Assembly: GCA_021740645.1 (NCBI GenBank)
Contig: JAIOZL010000035.1
Span: forward strand, 1 to 55,654
Reading direction: 5' to 3'
From: Bacteroidales bacterium
GTDB taxonomy: Bacteria; Bacteroidota; Bacteroidia; Bacteroidales; JAADJA01
DNA length: 55,654 bases
Positions 1 through 8,399 of the stretch are shown one piece after another (the first letter of the stretch is position 1; each line of letters begins with the position of its first letter). The position numbers and the translations under genes were made by a program. Under the pieces are notes generated by a model. That model was not told the DNA's origin. It saw only the letters and a program-made list of their open reading frames with translations, and searched no databases.

Positions 1-21
1 TTTATTATTTTTGACATAGCT

Positions 22-70
22 AAATAAAAAGATTACCCCGAATTTAGCCTTTTTTGGCTGTTTTTGGGGT
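22..70 (-). terminator. Possible intrinsic terminator of the leftward def group
   Basis: Read on the minus strand, a hairpin forms from two nested stems: ACCCC (66-70) pairs with GGGGT (35-39), and AGCC (56-59) pairs with GGCT (46-49). Symmetric 6-nt internal loops separate them. A short T run follows at about 26-30 (minus-strand sense). It lies about 130 bases past the stop of the TPR lipoprotein gene. A second perfect 7-bp hairpin (TATCAAC/GTTGATA, about 85-106) lies between but has no T tract. The assignment rests on sequence inspection only. Confidence 0.35.
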
Positions 71-197
71 TCTTTTTATATATCTTATCAACGCTTTTTG
101 TTGATATCAGTAGGTTTTGCTATTTTACGAATGAGCCTATATTTTGCAGTCCAACTAAAATACAATTAAAACTCTATTGTTCAATTGATTTTAAGGC

Positions 198-731
198 TTA
201 TATGCTTCCTACCTGTTTTGCTTTTTCCTCAAATTCTATAATCAGTTGTTCCGGCGTTTTGCCCAGGTTTTTGATGGAAATCTCTGCATCATCTGCAAAT
301 TCATCATCGGGAAATTTTACCAGGAATTCCTCATAAATTTCTTTGGCTGTTTTCAGGTCTTTTAAGTCATTTTCAAACACGTATCCTTTAAGAAACAAAC
401 ATTGGGGGGTTTTTTCAAAATCAGGATAATTGTCCATGATCCGGTCGAAAAGTTGGATAGCCTGACGTGGCATGTTGAGGTTCATCGACATGTCAGCTGC
501 TTTGAACAATGTGGGTGGAGTTTCGGGGGATTCAGGGTTTTCATCGGCAAATTGAACATACATTTTAATAAGTTCCCTTGCTTTGGTTTGATCGATCATT
601 TTCGTTTCATCCGCAAACAAGCTATCTTCCATTGTTTTGATGGTTGACTGAAGGTCATTTTTGGGTGATCCGCATGCTCCCAACACCAATGAAATTAAAA
701 CGAAATAATAAAGAATGTTTTTACGCATCAT
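198..731 (-). CDS. Lipoprotein with TPR-like repeats
   Basis: Protein of 177 residues with a lipoprotein signal peptide: a hydrophobic stretch at about 6-18, then a lipobox ending LGAC with the lipidated Cys near residue 20. The mature part is helical and contains TPR-like pairs (about residues 50-90 and 95-155), including the typical A-x2-IYEEFLVKFPDDEFADDA stretch seen in YbgF/BamD-type repeats. It is probably anchored in an envelope membrane facing the periplasm, as a protein-protein scaffold. It is the last gene of a leftward group after ruvX and def, 19 bases past def. No specific partner can be named from sequence; BamD itself is unlikely because the protein is too short. Confidence 0.8.
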   Translation of the reverse strand: MMRKNILYYFVLISLVLGACGSPKNDLQSTIKTMEDSLFADETKMIDQTKARELIKMYVQFADENPESPETPPTLFKAADMSMNLNMPRQAIQLFDRIMDNYPDFEKTPQCLFLKGYVFENDLKDLKTAKEIYEEFLVKFPDDEFADDAEISIKNLGKTPEQLIIEFEEKAKQVGSI

Positions 732-750
732 AGTTTTAAATTTAAGCTGG

Positions 751-1326
751 TTATTTTCTTTTTGCTTTTTTACCTACCGGAAAAATCATTTTATATCCTA
801 CTGTAATATTTCCTTTTGAAATGTCCTGTAATTTTCGCTTTAACAACATTTTCCTCATGCTATTGATCCTATCCACGAATAAGATTCCTTCAAGGTGATC
901 GTACTCATGCTGAATGATTCTGGCCATAACGTCATCATATTTTTCATCATGAAATTCCCAGTTTCCGTCATAATATTGAATACGGATTTTAGGTTTTCTG
1001 GAGACATCTTCACGTATATCCGGAATACTCAGGCATCCTTCATTAAACGTCCACTCTTCCCCGGATTCTTCAATAATGTAGGGATTGATCATTACCCTTT
1101 TAAAACCCTCAGCTTCGGGTACCTCCTCGGCAAAAGGTGTAGCATCTAATACCAATAACCGGATAGAGCGATTCACCTGAGGTGCTGCTAAACCCACACC
1201 TGACGAGGTATACATGGTTTCATACATATTGTCAATTAGTTCCTGAAGGTTAGGATAACTTTTATCAATCTCACTTGCTACCTTCCGTAAAGTCGGATGT
1301 CCGTATGCTGTAATAGGCAATATCAT
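751..1326 (-). CDS. def: Peptide deformylase
   Basis: Removes the formyl group from the N-terminal methionine of nascent proteins in the cytoplasm, using a bound metal ion. All three family motifs are present: GVGLAAPQ at residues 43-50, EGCLS at 96-100 with the metal-binding Cys98, and HEYDH at 140-144 with two metal-binding His and the catalytic Glu. Its 191 residues are usual for the family, with a short basic C-terminal tail. It starts 4 bases after the ruvX stop and probably shares a transcript with ruvX and the downstream TPR lipoprotein. Confidence 0.97.
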   Translation of the reverse strand: MILPITAYGHPTLRKVASEIDKSYPNLQELIDNMYETMYTSSGVGLAAPQVNRSIRLLVLDATPFAEEVPEAEGFKRVMINPYIIEESGEEWTFNEGCLSIPDIREDVSRKPKIRIQYYDGNWEFHDEKYDDVMARIIQHEYDHLEGILFVDRINSMRKMLLKRKLQDISKGNITVGYKMIFPVGKKAKRK

Positions 1327-1330
1327 TTTT

Positions 1331-1771
1331 TCAAATTCTACTCAGTTCACTGTATTTCATGTAATCCTGCAGGATAAGTACAGCACTGATTTTATCTACA
1401 TTTGCTTTATTTCGTCTTTCTTTTTTCTTCACATTCGAGTCAATCATCGACTGAAAAGCTATTTTTGAAGTAAACCGTTCATCATAGCGTTTCAATTCTA
1501 TCTCAGGAAATTCTTTAGCAAGTTTCCTGACGAATGGATCAATGTACTTAACTGATTCAGAAGCCTGATTGTTCATTTGCCTTGGTTCACCCACAATAAA
1601 ACATTCAACTTCTTCTTCTTTCAGGTAATTTTTTAAATACGAAAAAATATCCTTTGAATGCACGGTATCAAGTGCAGTGGCAATTATCTTGTTTTCATCT
1701 GTCACGGCAAGACCAACCCGTTTTCTACCATAATCTATTGCCATTAACCTACCCATAATCCTGTGATTCAA
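1331..1771 (-). CDS. ruvX: YqgF/RuvX-type RNase H-fold nuclease
   Basis: Member of the YqgF/RuvX family: RNase H-fold nucleases linked to pre-16S rRNA 5' processing and proposed as Holliday junction resolvases. The N-terminal MAIDYGRKRVGLAVTD carries the first catalytic Asp. The central FIVGEPRQMNNQASE and the later YDERFTSKIA match conserved family blocks, and the Asp of the C-terminal KANVDKISAVLILQDY completes the active site. The first methionine gives 146 residues; starting at Met6 (MGRLMAIDYG) fits homologues equally well. It is the first gene of the leftward ruvX-def-lipoprotein group, divergent from dapD. Confidence 0.93.
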   Translation of the reverse strand: MNHRIMGRLMAIDYGRKRVGLAVTDENKIIATALDTVHSKDIFSYLKNYLKEEEVECFIVGEPRQMNNQASESVKYIDPFVRKLAKEFPEIELKRYDERFTSKIAFQSMIDSNVKKKERRNKANVDKISAVLILQDYMKYSELSRI

Positions 1772-1800
1772 AATAAAATGACTGCAAAATTATAAAGAAC

Positions 1801-1830
1801 TTTAGACTTTATAAAAAATATCTAATTTTG
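1801..1830 (+). promoter_or_regulatory. Candidate Bacteroidota-type promoter for dapD
   Basis: TAATTTTG at 1823-1830 matches the -7 consensus TAnnTTTG. TTTA at 1801-1804 lies 18 bases upstream in the place of the -33 TTTG box (three of four bases). The ATG of dapD follows 17 bases later, implying a very short leader. Inferred from the consensus only. Confidence 0.45.
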
Positions 1831-1847
1831 AAATCTAAATTTATTTT

Positions 1848-2666
1848 ATGATTGGTAAACTTAAGCAAATTATCGAACATACGTGGGAAGATAAAAACCT
1901 TTTATCACTAAAGGAAAATCAGGAGGCCATTAGAGAGGTAATTGAATTATTGGACAAGGGTAAGATTCGGGTAGCCGAGCCTGTAGAAGGGGATTGGCAG
2001 GTGAACGAGTGGGTTAAAAAAGCTGTGATCCTTTATTTTCCTATACAGGAAATGAAAACAAGCCATACTGGTATATTCGAATTTCACGACAAAATTGATC
2101 TCAAACATAATTATAAAGAATTGGGTGTTCGTGTGGTTCCTCATGCTATAGCCCGTTATGGGGCTTATGTGGCAAAAGGTGTAATCATGATGCCTTCTTA
2201 TGTCAATATTGGTGCATGGGTGGATTGTGGAACCATGGTAGATACGTGGGCTACAGTGGGTTCGTGTGCGCAAATTGGAAAAAATGTCCATTTAAGTGGA
2301 GGTGTTGGAATTGGTGGAGTCCTGGAGCCTGTTCAGGCAGCACCAGTCATTATTGAGGATGGCTGTTTTATTGGCTCAAGGAGTATCGTGGTTGAAGGCG
2401 CCAGGGTAGAGAAAGAAGCAGTACTGGGCGCGAATGTTGTCATTACAAAATCTACAAAAATTATCGATGTAACCGGATCCTCTCCTGTCGAAATAAAAGG
2501 AAGGGTTCCAGCCCGTTCGGTAGTTATTCCCGGCTCTTATAATAGAAAATTTCCGGCAGGAGAATATAATGTTTCATGTGCTTTAATTATAGGTAAACGA
2601 AAACCTTCTACGGATTTAAAAACTTCCCTTAATGATGCATTAAGAGATTATGGCGTGGATGTTTAG
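1848..2666 (+). CDS. dapD: 2,3,4,5-tetrahydropyridine-2,6-dicarboxylate N-succinyltransferase
   Basis: Transfers succinyl from succinyl-CoA to tetrahydrodipicolinate in the succinylase branch of lysine and meso-diaminopimelate synthesis, in the cytoplasm. The 272 residues have a short helical N-terminal domain (about 1-90), then a left-handed beta-helix of hexapeptide repeats (about 105-220), with the family stretch MMPSYVNIGAWVDCGTMVDT and the later GGVGIGGVLEPVQAAPV. Length and layout match DapD. It is the first gene of a rightward run divergent from ruvX; no other dap genes are adjacent. Confidence 0.96.
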   Translation: MIGKLKQIIEHTWEDKNLLSLKENQEAIREVIELLDKGKIRVAEPVEGDWQVNEWVKKAVILYFPIQEMKTSHTGIFEFHDKIDLKHNYKELGVRVVPHAIARYGAYVAKGVIMMPSYVNIGAWVDCGTMVDTWATVGSCAQIGKNVHLSGGVGIGGVLEPVQAAPVIIEDGCFIGSRSIVVEGARVEKEAVLGANVVITKSTKIIDVTGSSPVEIKGRVPARSVVIPGSYNRKFPAGEYNVSCALIIGKRKPSTDLKTSLNDALRDYGVDV

Positions 2667-2686
2667 GTCATTTTTATTTTAAACTT

Positions 2687-3685
2687 ATGGAGCTGAATTC
2701 AATTCTCATTATACAAACTGCCTCAATCGGGGATGTAATTCTTGCAACCCCTGTGATTGAGAAACTCCATCAGCATTACCCGATGGCAAAGATTGATTTC
2801 CTGTTGAAAAAAGGTAATGAGGAATTGTTTGCCGGACATCCGTTCTTACATAAAGTTCTTGTCTGGGACAAAAGACAGAAAAAATACCAAAATTTCCGGG
2901 ATCTGCTTCATGCAGTAAGGGATCAAAAATATGACCTGGTGGTTAATATCCAGCGATTTTTATCCTCTGGCTTACTGACCATTTTAAGTGGCGCAAAAAC
3001 CACCATCGGGTTTAACAAAAACCCGGTTTCGCTTTTCTTTAGCCACAGAATAAAACATGATATTAAATCGGGAGAAAAGCATGAGGTGGAGCGTAACCAT
3101 GAATTAATCAGGAAGCTGACTGATGAGTATGCTGCAGCAGTGAAACTTTATCCATCACAGCAAAATTATGCGAAGATGTCGCAATACAAAACAAAAAGAT
3201 ACATTACGATTTCTCCGGCTTCTTTATGGTTTACAAAACAATTCCCAAAGAAAAAATGGATTGAGTTATTGCATGCAATTGACAGGGAATTACAGGTTTA
3301 TTGTCTCGGTTCAGCATCCGACCAGGATTTATGCAAACAGATCATTGATATGTCCGGCCATAAATTGAGTTTAAACTTATGTGGAAAATTAAGTTTTCTT
3401 GAATCAGTGGCCCTTATGAAAGATGCAGTTATGAATTATACCAATGATTCTGCACCCATGCATCTTGCCTCTGCTGCCAACGCCAAAACCACAGCCATTT
3501 TTTGCTCAACCATTCCCGGGTTTGGATTCGGACCATTGTCAGATAATGCAAAGATTGCAGAAATTGACTATGCCTTGGCCTGCAGGCCATGTGGCTTACA
3601 TGGTTTGAAAAAATGTCCGAAGGGTCACTTTAAATGCGCTTACGATATAAATATTAAGGAATTAATAAATAACATACGGGCATGA
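2687..3685 (+). CDS. Glycosyltransferase family 9 (heptosyltransferase-like)
   Basis: GT-B fold enzyme of family 9, which includes the ADP-heptose:LPS heptosyltransferases of the inner core. The N-terminal IIQTASIGDVILATPVIEKL (residues 8-27) is the typical acceptor-side start. The C-terminal half has the donor-site region with TNDSAPMHLASAANAKT, the usual (T/G)xDxGxxHLA-type signature. The tail is Cys-rich (CRPCGLHGLKKCPKG), as in many Bacteroidota members. Its 332 residues are normal. It sits 20 bases after dapD, and its stop overlaps the next start by 4 bases (ATGA), so the two are translationally coupled. The exact sugar cannot be read from sequence. Confidence 0.88.
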   Translation: MELNSILIIQTASIGDVILATPVIEKLHQHYPMAKIDFLLKKGNEELFAGHPFLHKVLVWDKRQKKYQNFRDLLHAVRDQKYDLVVNIQRFLSSGLLTILSGAKTTIGFNKNPVSLFFSHRIKHDIKSGEKHEVERNHELIRKLTDEYAAAVKLYPSQQNYAKMSQYKTKRYITISPASLWFTKQFPKKKWIELLHAIDRELQVYCLGSASDQDLCKQIIDMSGHKLSLNLCGKLSFLESVALMKDAVMNYTNDSAPMHLASAANAKTTAIFCSTIPGFGFGPLSDNAKIAEIDYALACRPCGLHGLKKCPKGHFKCAYDINIKELINNIRA

Positions 3686-4245
3686 AAGAAGATATTGCCA
3701 AATCAATAAAAGTTTTAAATCAGGGCGGGGTCATCCTATATCCGAGTGATACGATATGGGGTATTGGTTGTGATGCAGCAAACATGAAAGCTGCACAGAA
3801 AATATACAAAATTAAAGGCCGGACAGAGAAATCGAGTTTTATTGTATTGCTTGCCAATCCTCAAAAAATAACTGACTATGTGGAGGTGGTTCCGGATATC
3901 CTATGGGATTTACTTGATAGTCTTGATTTTCCTACAACGATAATTTATCCAAAAGCTAAAAACCTTGCAAAAAATGTTATGGCCACTGATGGAAGCATTG
4001 CTATCAGACTGGTAAAGGAGGGTTTTACATATGAACTATTAAAGGAATTCAATAAACCGATTGTTTCCACTTCAGCTAATTTTACAGGTACGCCTGCTCC
4101 CTTTATGTATAAGGAAATTGCCCCTGAGTTAATTGAAATGATCGATTATGTGGTAACCGTCGGGCGTCAAAGTATGCAAAAGCTTAAACCCTCCACCATT
4201 ATCAAACTAAAGCCAAATGGTGAATTTGATATTATCAGGGAATAA
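3682..4245 (+). CDS. Sua5/YciO/YrdC family L-threonylcarbamoyladenylate synthase
   Basis: Likely makes threonylcarbamoyl-AMP from threonine, bicarbonate and ATP, the first step of the tRNA t6A37 modification. Visible signatures are PSDTIWGIGCD (residues 21-31), the KxR site in IYKIKGR (45-47), and the STSANFTGTPAP segment that binds nucleotide. At 187 residues it is the short YrdC/TsaC form without the extra Sua5 domain. It overlaps the GT9 gene by 4 bases. The YciO subgroup cannot be fully excluded. Confidence 0.92.
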   Translation: MKEDIAKSIKVLNQGGVILYPSDTIWGIGCDAANMKAAQKIYKIKGRTEKSSFIVLLANPQKITDYVEVVPDILWDLLDSLDFPTTIIYPKAKNLAKNVMATDGSIAIRLVKEGFTYELLKEFNKPIVSTSANFTGTPAPFMYKEIAPELIEMIDYVVTVGRQSMQKLKPSTIIKLKPNGEFDIIRE

Positions 4246-4260
4246 TTTAAATGATGAATA

Positions 4261-5052
4261 ATGAATGCAGGATTTTTACAGTTTTGCCCGATACTTGGTG
4301 ATGAATCCCAAAATATTAAAAACATTGCACTAAATTTCGAAACAGCAAAAGATCCAGACTTGTTAGTACTTCCTGAGCTTGCCAATTCGGGTTACAACTT
4401 CGAATCCAAAAAACAAGCAATTTTACTTGGCAAATCAATTGAAGAAAGCGAATACGTTGAGTTTCTGGTCGCTCATTCAAAGAATAAAAATCTATTCATC
4501 ATTTCAGGATTTCTTGAAAAAGAGAATAACAAATTATACAATACAGCTGTCCTAACAGGTCCTTCAGGGTATATTGGCAAATATCGAAAAATGCATTTAT
4601 TTATGAACGAGCCGGAATACTTCGAAAAGGGAAACCTGGGATTGCCTTTGTTCGAATTGGGTGGTTTTAAATTAGGTATCCTTATTTGTTTTGATTGGAT
4701 TTTTCCTGAAGTTTGGCGGATTCTTGCCTTAAAAGGTGCTGACATTATCGCACATCCAAGCAACCTGGTTTTACCTTATGCCCAACAGGCAGTGCCTGTA
4801 CATGGTATGATCAACCGCACTTTTAATATCACTGCTAACCGATATGGAAACGAAAGAGGCATCACGTTTAGCGGTCAATCCATTCTTTCTGACCCCAAAG
4901 GGAATACCCTCATAAAAGCTCCGGCCAAAGGAGATAGTGTTGAGGTGACTAAGCTGGACCTTGAGCTGGCCCGCAATAAATGGATCACTCCACAAAACCA
5001 TGTTTTCACCGACAGATTTCCAGCACAATACACAGACTTAATAAAAGCTTAA
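4261..5052 (+). CDS. Carbon-nitrogen hydrolase (nitrilase superfamily amidase)
   Basis: Cytoplasmic amidase of the nitrilase superfamily. The catalytic triad is visible: Glu39 in LPELANSGY, Lys110 in GKYRKMHLF, and the nucleophile Cys143 in LICFDWIFPE. Length (263 residues) suits a stand-alone amidase. The sequence class resembles N-carbamoylputrescine amidase/omega-amidase types, but no substrate can be fixed. It starts 15 bases after the YrdC gene. Two nearby upstream ATG codons are out of frame, so the ATG at 4261 is the natural start. Confidence 0.88.
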   Translation: MNAGFLQFCPILGDESQNIKNIALNFETAKDPDLLVLPELANSGYNFESKKQAILLGKSIEESEYVEFLVAHSKNKNLFIISGFLEKENNKLYNTAVLTGPSGYIGKYRKMHLFMNEPEYFEKGNLGLPLFELGGFKLGILICFDWIFPEVWRILALKGADIIAHPSNLVLPYAQQAVPVHGMINRTFNITANRYGNERGITFSGQSILSDPKGNTLIKAPAKGDSVEVTKLDLELARNKWITPQNHVFTDRFPAQYTDLIKA

Positions 5053-5190
5053 TATTCATTGATAAACTTTCAGGAAGTTAGCTTGTTTTGTTTTTGAATC
5101 AGCGAATCAATGCATGTGAGGTGCAGATCATGATCCCGGGAATTAGTTAAACTCGATAATTTAGATCAAATTCAAATAATTAAAAAAGAT

Positions 5191-5198
5191 TAATTTTG
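5191..5198 (+). promoter_or_regulatory. Candidate -7 element for the fused E1 gene
   Basis: TAATTTTG matches the Bacteroidota -7 consensus TAnnTTTG, 26 bases before the ATG. I see no clear -33 TTTG at the expected distance. The preceding 138 bases (5053-5190) hold nothing else recognisable. Confidence 0.35.
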
Positions 5199-5224
5199 CA
5201 CCGAAAACAGGAGAATATATTGAT

Positions 5225-7267
5225 ATGACAGATACAAAGAAATATTCGGTGGATAAAACACCAAAGGCAACCTTAAAAAAATGGTATTACCTTATGTCGC
5301 TGGGACGGGCATTAGATAATAAAGCACCTAACTACCTGAAGCAGGCATTAGGATGGTCGTATCATGCTCCATATGCCGGGCATGATGGTATTCAACTTGC
5401 CATCGGGCAGATATTTGACAGAAAAACTGACCACCTGTTTCCCTATTATCGCGATATGTTGACTAATATTTCAGCAGGGTTGACAGCAGAAGAGATTATC
5501 TTGAACGGAATTTCAAAGGCAACCGATCTTGCCGGTGGAGGCAGGCATATGTCAAACCACTTTGCTAAACCGGAATGGAATATTCACAATGTTTCTTCCT
5601 GTACCGGAAACCATACCCTGCATGCTGTAGGTGTGGCAAGAGCGATAAAAAAATATAAGAAAAAAGGTGTTGCCATTAGCTCGCAGGGTGAGTCATCCAC
5701 ATCTGAAGGATATGTTTATGAAGCTATTAATGGGGCAAGTAATGAGAAATTGCCAGTAATTTTTGTGTTCCAGGATAACCGGTTTGGAATATCCGTTCCT
5801 AAAAAGGATCAAACGGCAAACCTAAGAGCTGCTGATAATTTTAAAGGATTCAAAAACCTGAGAATATTCAAAGTGGACGGGAAAAATGTAATCCAGTCGA
5901 TGAATACCATGTTTGAGGCAAAAAAATATGCAGAAGAGAATCAAATGCCGGTTATTGTGCATGCCAATGTCGTGCGGATGGGATCTCATTCGAACTCCGA
6001 TGATCATCAGTTATACCGCGATGAAAATGAATTGCACTGTGTGAATGCAGCAGATCCCCTGCTCAGATGGAGGAAGGTTTTAGTAGCTGCTGGCCGTTTT
6101 ACTGACGAAGAACTCAATCAAATTGATGCAGAAGTTAAACAGGAAGTATCAAAAGCCCATAAAGTTGGGTTAAAAGCCCCTCAACCAACACCTGAGTCGA
6201 TCTATGATTTTGTAATTCCTGAACCTTACAAAGCTGAAAAATACCCTGCCGGATTGCATGCACAGGAAGGTTCGAAGATAAAGATGATCACAGCCCTTAA
6301 TAAGACTTTAAAAGAGGAATTCAGGAGAAATCCCGATACTTACATATGGGGACAGGATGTAGCTTATAAAGAAAAAGGCGGGATTTTTAATGTGACCAAA
6401 GGCATGCAACAGGAATTTGGCATAGAGCGGGTTTTTAATGCACCTATAGCTGAAGACTTTATAGTGGGAACAGCTAATGGTATGAGCAGGTTTAATAACA
6501 AAATCCGGATAGTGATTGAAGGAGCTGAATTTGCGGATTATTTCTGGCCGGCAATGGAACAGTTTGTTGAATTGACACATGAATACTGGCGCACAAACGG
6601 CCAGTTTAAACCCAATGTTACTATAAGGCTTGCATCTGGTGGGTATATAGGTGGTGGATTATATCACTCTCAAACTACAGAAGGTGCTTTAACCACATTC
6701 CCTGGAATCCGGGTGGTTTATCCTTCTTTTGCTGACGACGCAGCAGGTTTGTTGCGGACAAGTATCCGCTCTGAAGGCCCTACGCTTTTCCTGGAGCCAA
6801 AAGCTTTATATAATGATCCCAAAGCTGAAACGGTTGTTCCTGATGATTTTGAAGTCCCTTTCGGAAAAGCCAGAATTCGCAGAGAAGGTAGTGACCTGAC
6901 AATAATAACCTATGGAAATACTACTCATATGTGCCTTGAAGCGGCTAACAAACTGGCAGATGAAAAAAATGTACAGGTTGAGGTCATTGATATTCGGTCA
7001 CTTATTCCGTTAGATACCGAAACCATTCTTGAGTCAGTAAAGAAAACAAATAGGGCTTTGGTCGTTCATGAAGATAAAGTTTTTGCCGGTTTTGGTGGCG
7101 AAATTGCTTCCCATATCATGGAAGAAGCATTTGAATTTCTCGATGCTCCTGTCAAACGGGTTGGATCGGAATTTACGCCGGTTGGGTTTAACCGCATACT
7201 TGAAGCCGCAACTCTTCCCAATACAAATAAAATCTACAATGCTGCTGTAAAGCTTATTAATTATTAA
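5225..7267 (+). CDS. Fused alpha/beta E1 component of a 2-oxoacid dehydrogenase
   Basis: Thiamine-diphosphate decarboxylase subunit of a pyruvate or branched-chain 2-oxoacid dehydrogenase complex, with the alpha and beta chains joined in one 680-residue protein. Residues about 20-320 are E1-alpha, with a TPP motif region starting GESSTSEG near 153 and ending PVIFVFQDNRFG. Residues about 345-680 are E1-beta (IWGQDVAYKEKGGIF, FNAPIAEDFIVGTANGM, VIDIRSLIPLDTETI). Fusion of this kind is common in Bacteroidota. The motif starts Gly-Glu-Ser where the consensus is Gly-Asp-Gly; this Asp normally ligates Mg2+. No E2 gene is in the window, but an E3 (lpd) lies at 16.9-18.3 kb. The substrate (pyruvate or branched-chain oxoacids) is unresolved. 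Confidence 0.92.
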   Translation: MTDTKKYSVDKTPKATLKKWYYLMSLGRALDNKAPNYLKQALGWSYHAPYAGHDGIQLAIGQIFDRKTDHLFPYYRDMLTNISAGLTAEEIILNGISKATDLAGGGRHMSNHFAKPEWNIHNVSSCTGNHTLHAVGVARAIKKYKKKGVAISSQGESSTSEGYVYEAINGASNEKLPVIFVFQDNRFGISVPKKDQTANLRAADNFKGFKNLRIFKVDGKNVIQSMNTMFEAKKYAEENQMPVIVHANVVRMGSHSNSDDHQLYRDENELHCVNAADPLLRWRKVLVAAGRFTDEELNQIDAEVKQEVSKAHKVGLKAPQPTPESIYDFVIPEPYKAEKYPAGLHAQEGSKIKMITALNKTLKEEFRRNPDTYIWGQDVAYKEKGGIFNVTKGMQQEFGIERVFNAPIAEDFIVGTANGMSRFNNKIRIVIEGAEFADYFWPAMEQFVELTHEYWRTNGQFKPNVTIRLASGGYIGGGLYHSQTTEGALTTFPGIRVVYPSFADDAAGLLRTSIRSEGPTLFLEPKALYNDPKAETVVPDDFEVPFGKARIRREGSDLTIITYGNTTHMCLEAANKLADEKNVQVEVIDIRSLIPLDTETILESVKKTNRALVVHEDKVFAGFGGEIASHIMEEAFEFLDAPVKRVGSEFTPVGFNRILEAATLPNTNKIYNAAVKLINY

Positions 7268-7295
7268 ACAAATTTTCTTGAAATATTAGAACATC

Positions 7296-7724
7296 CTATA
7301 TTTCCCTGTTGAGGTAAACCGAATAATCTTTTACTTTCGGTTTATATTCCGTATTGTTGAATAGATTGGATGTAATAATAAAATCAGCAGTAGCGCGGTT
7401 GCAGGCAGTTGGAACATTATAGAGTACCGTAAGTCTTAACAAAGCTTTTACATCCACATCATGAGGCTGACTGGTCATCGGATCCCAGAAAAAAATCATA
7501 TAATCTATGTTCCCGTCAGCGATTTGAGCTCCAAGTTGCTGGTCTCCACCCAGGGGGCCTGATTTCAACCTAGTTACTCCGTCAATTTCAGCAGAGATCA
7601 AGCGGCCGGTAGTACCAGTAGCCATAATATTAAATTCCTTAAGCTCTTCGATATTATGTTTTACCCATTCCAGTAAATCCTTTTTCCTGTTATCATGGGC
7701 CACAAGCGCAATTGTCTTTTTCAT
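7296..7724 (-). CDS. mgsA: Methylglyoxal synthase
   Basis: Converts dihydroxyacetone phosphate to methylglyoxal and phosphate, a glycolytic bypass under phosphate limitation or sugar-phosphate stress. Numbered from the ATG at 7724, the 142-residue protein shows the phosphate-binding ATGTTG (35-40), the GPLGGDQQLGA block with the catalytic Asp61, and WDPMTSQPHDVDV with His88. The frame stays open upstream for 13 codons (to 7763), but the family begins MKKTIALVAHDN, so the inner ATG is preferred. It is convergent with the E1 gene, 28 bases apart. Confidence 0.95.
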   Translation of the reverse strand: MKKTIALVAHDNRKKDLLEWVKHNIEELKEFNIMATGTTGRLISAEIDGVTRLKSGPLGGDQQLGAQIADGNIDYMIFFWDPMTSQPHDVDVKALLRLTVLYNVPTACNRATADFIITSNLFNNTEYKPKVKDYSVYLNREI

Positions 7725-7923
7725 GGTGAAATGTTTTCTGCAAAATTCAGCACAATTATCCATTGTAATCTGAAGATTGAGTTAAATTTTTTTAAAAATC
7801 GGGGAGGAGCCTGCAGTTATCTGCATAAACTTATACATGCATTTATAGAATGGGGTAAAATAATTGATATTCGGATTATTTAATTAAAACATGCTATTTT
7901 TACTTCCAAATTAAAATTGTTCA

Positions 7924-8367
7924 ATGAAAGTCCTGGTTTTATGTACAGGTAATTCATGCAGAAGTCATATGGCTGAGGCATTTTTAAGATCTTTCGACCA
8001 AAAGTTGGAGGTTTTTTCAGCCGGCACTTTGCCTGAAAGGGAAATACATCCCCTGGCAGATAAAGTGATGAGTGAGACAGGGATTCCGCTTAATGGACAT
8101 TTCCCAAAAAATGTGGATGGTTTTCTCCATAAGGATTTTGATTTTTTGGTTACTGTTTGTGAACGAGCCCGTGAGAGTTGTCCGGAATTTAAAGGCAGCA
8201 TTAAAAAGCAAATCCATATTGGGATTAGTGACCCGGTTCACTTTATTGGTAATGAAGAGGAAACGCTTAAGGAATTCAGAAAGACAAGGGATATAATCAA
8301 ATCAAGCTTTTACCGCTTTTACCTCAAAAATCTGAATAGGGGCAGCGTCGTAAGTTCAGGGAAATAA
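7924..8367 (+). CDS. arsC: Thioredoxin-type arsenate reductase (low-molecular-weight phosphatase fold)
   Basis: Low-molecular-weight protein tyrosine phosphatase fold. The P-loop CTGNSCRS holds Cys7 and Arg13 (CX5R). The redox pair Cys79 and Cys86 lies in LVTVCERARESCPEF; this Cys triad marks thioredoxin-coupled ArsC (arsenate to arsenite) rather than a plain phosphatase. Its 147 residues are slightly longer than S. aureus ArsC. No arsR, arsB or acr3 is adjacent. It lies 32 bases upstream of a membrane-protein gene on the same strand, so export of arsenite is not explained here. Confidence 0.88.
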   Translation: MKVLVLCTGNSCRSHMAEAFLRSFDQKLEVFSAGTLPEREIHPLADKVMSETGIPLNGHFPKNVDGFLHKDFDFLVTVCERARESCPEFKGSIKKQIHIGISDPVHFIGNEEETLKEFRKTRDIIKSSFYRFYLKNLNRGSVVSSGK

Positions 8368-8377
8368 GGTGTTTTAT

Positions 8378-8385
8378 TATCTTTG
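8378..8385 (+). promoter_or_regulatory. Candidate -7 element between arsC and the membrane-protein gene
   Basis: TATCTTTG fits TAnnTTTG, directly after the arsC stop and 14 bases before the ATG at 8400. No good -33 box is visible, so the two genes may also be co-transcribed. Confidence 0.25.
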
Positions 8386-8399
8386 CCAATCATCAATTC

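Noticed and set aside
7725..7763. N-terminal extension of methylglyoxal synthase
   Set aside because: The family starts at the inner methionine (7724), and the extension (MDNCAEFCRKHFT) does not match homologues.
8072..8296. Plus-strand open frame inside arsC
   Set aside because: It is an out-of-frame shadow of the arsenate reductase gene, whose catalytic cysteines are in the main frame.
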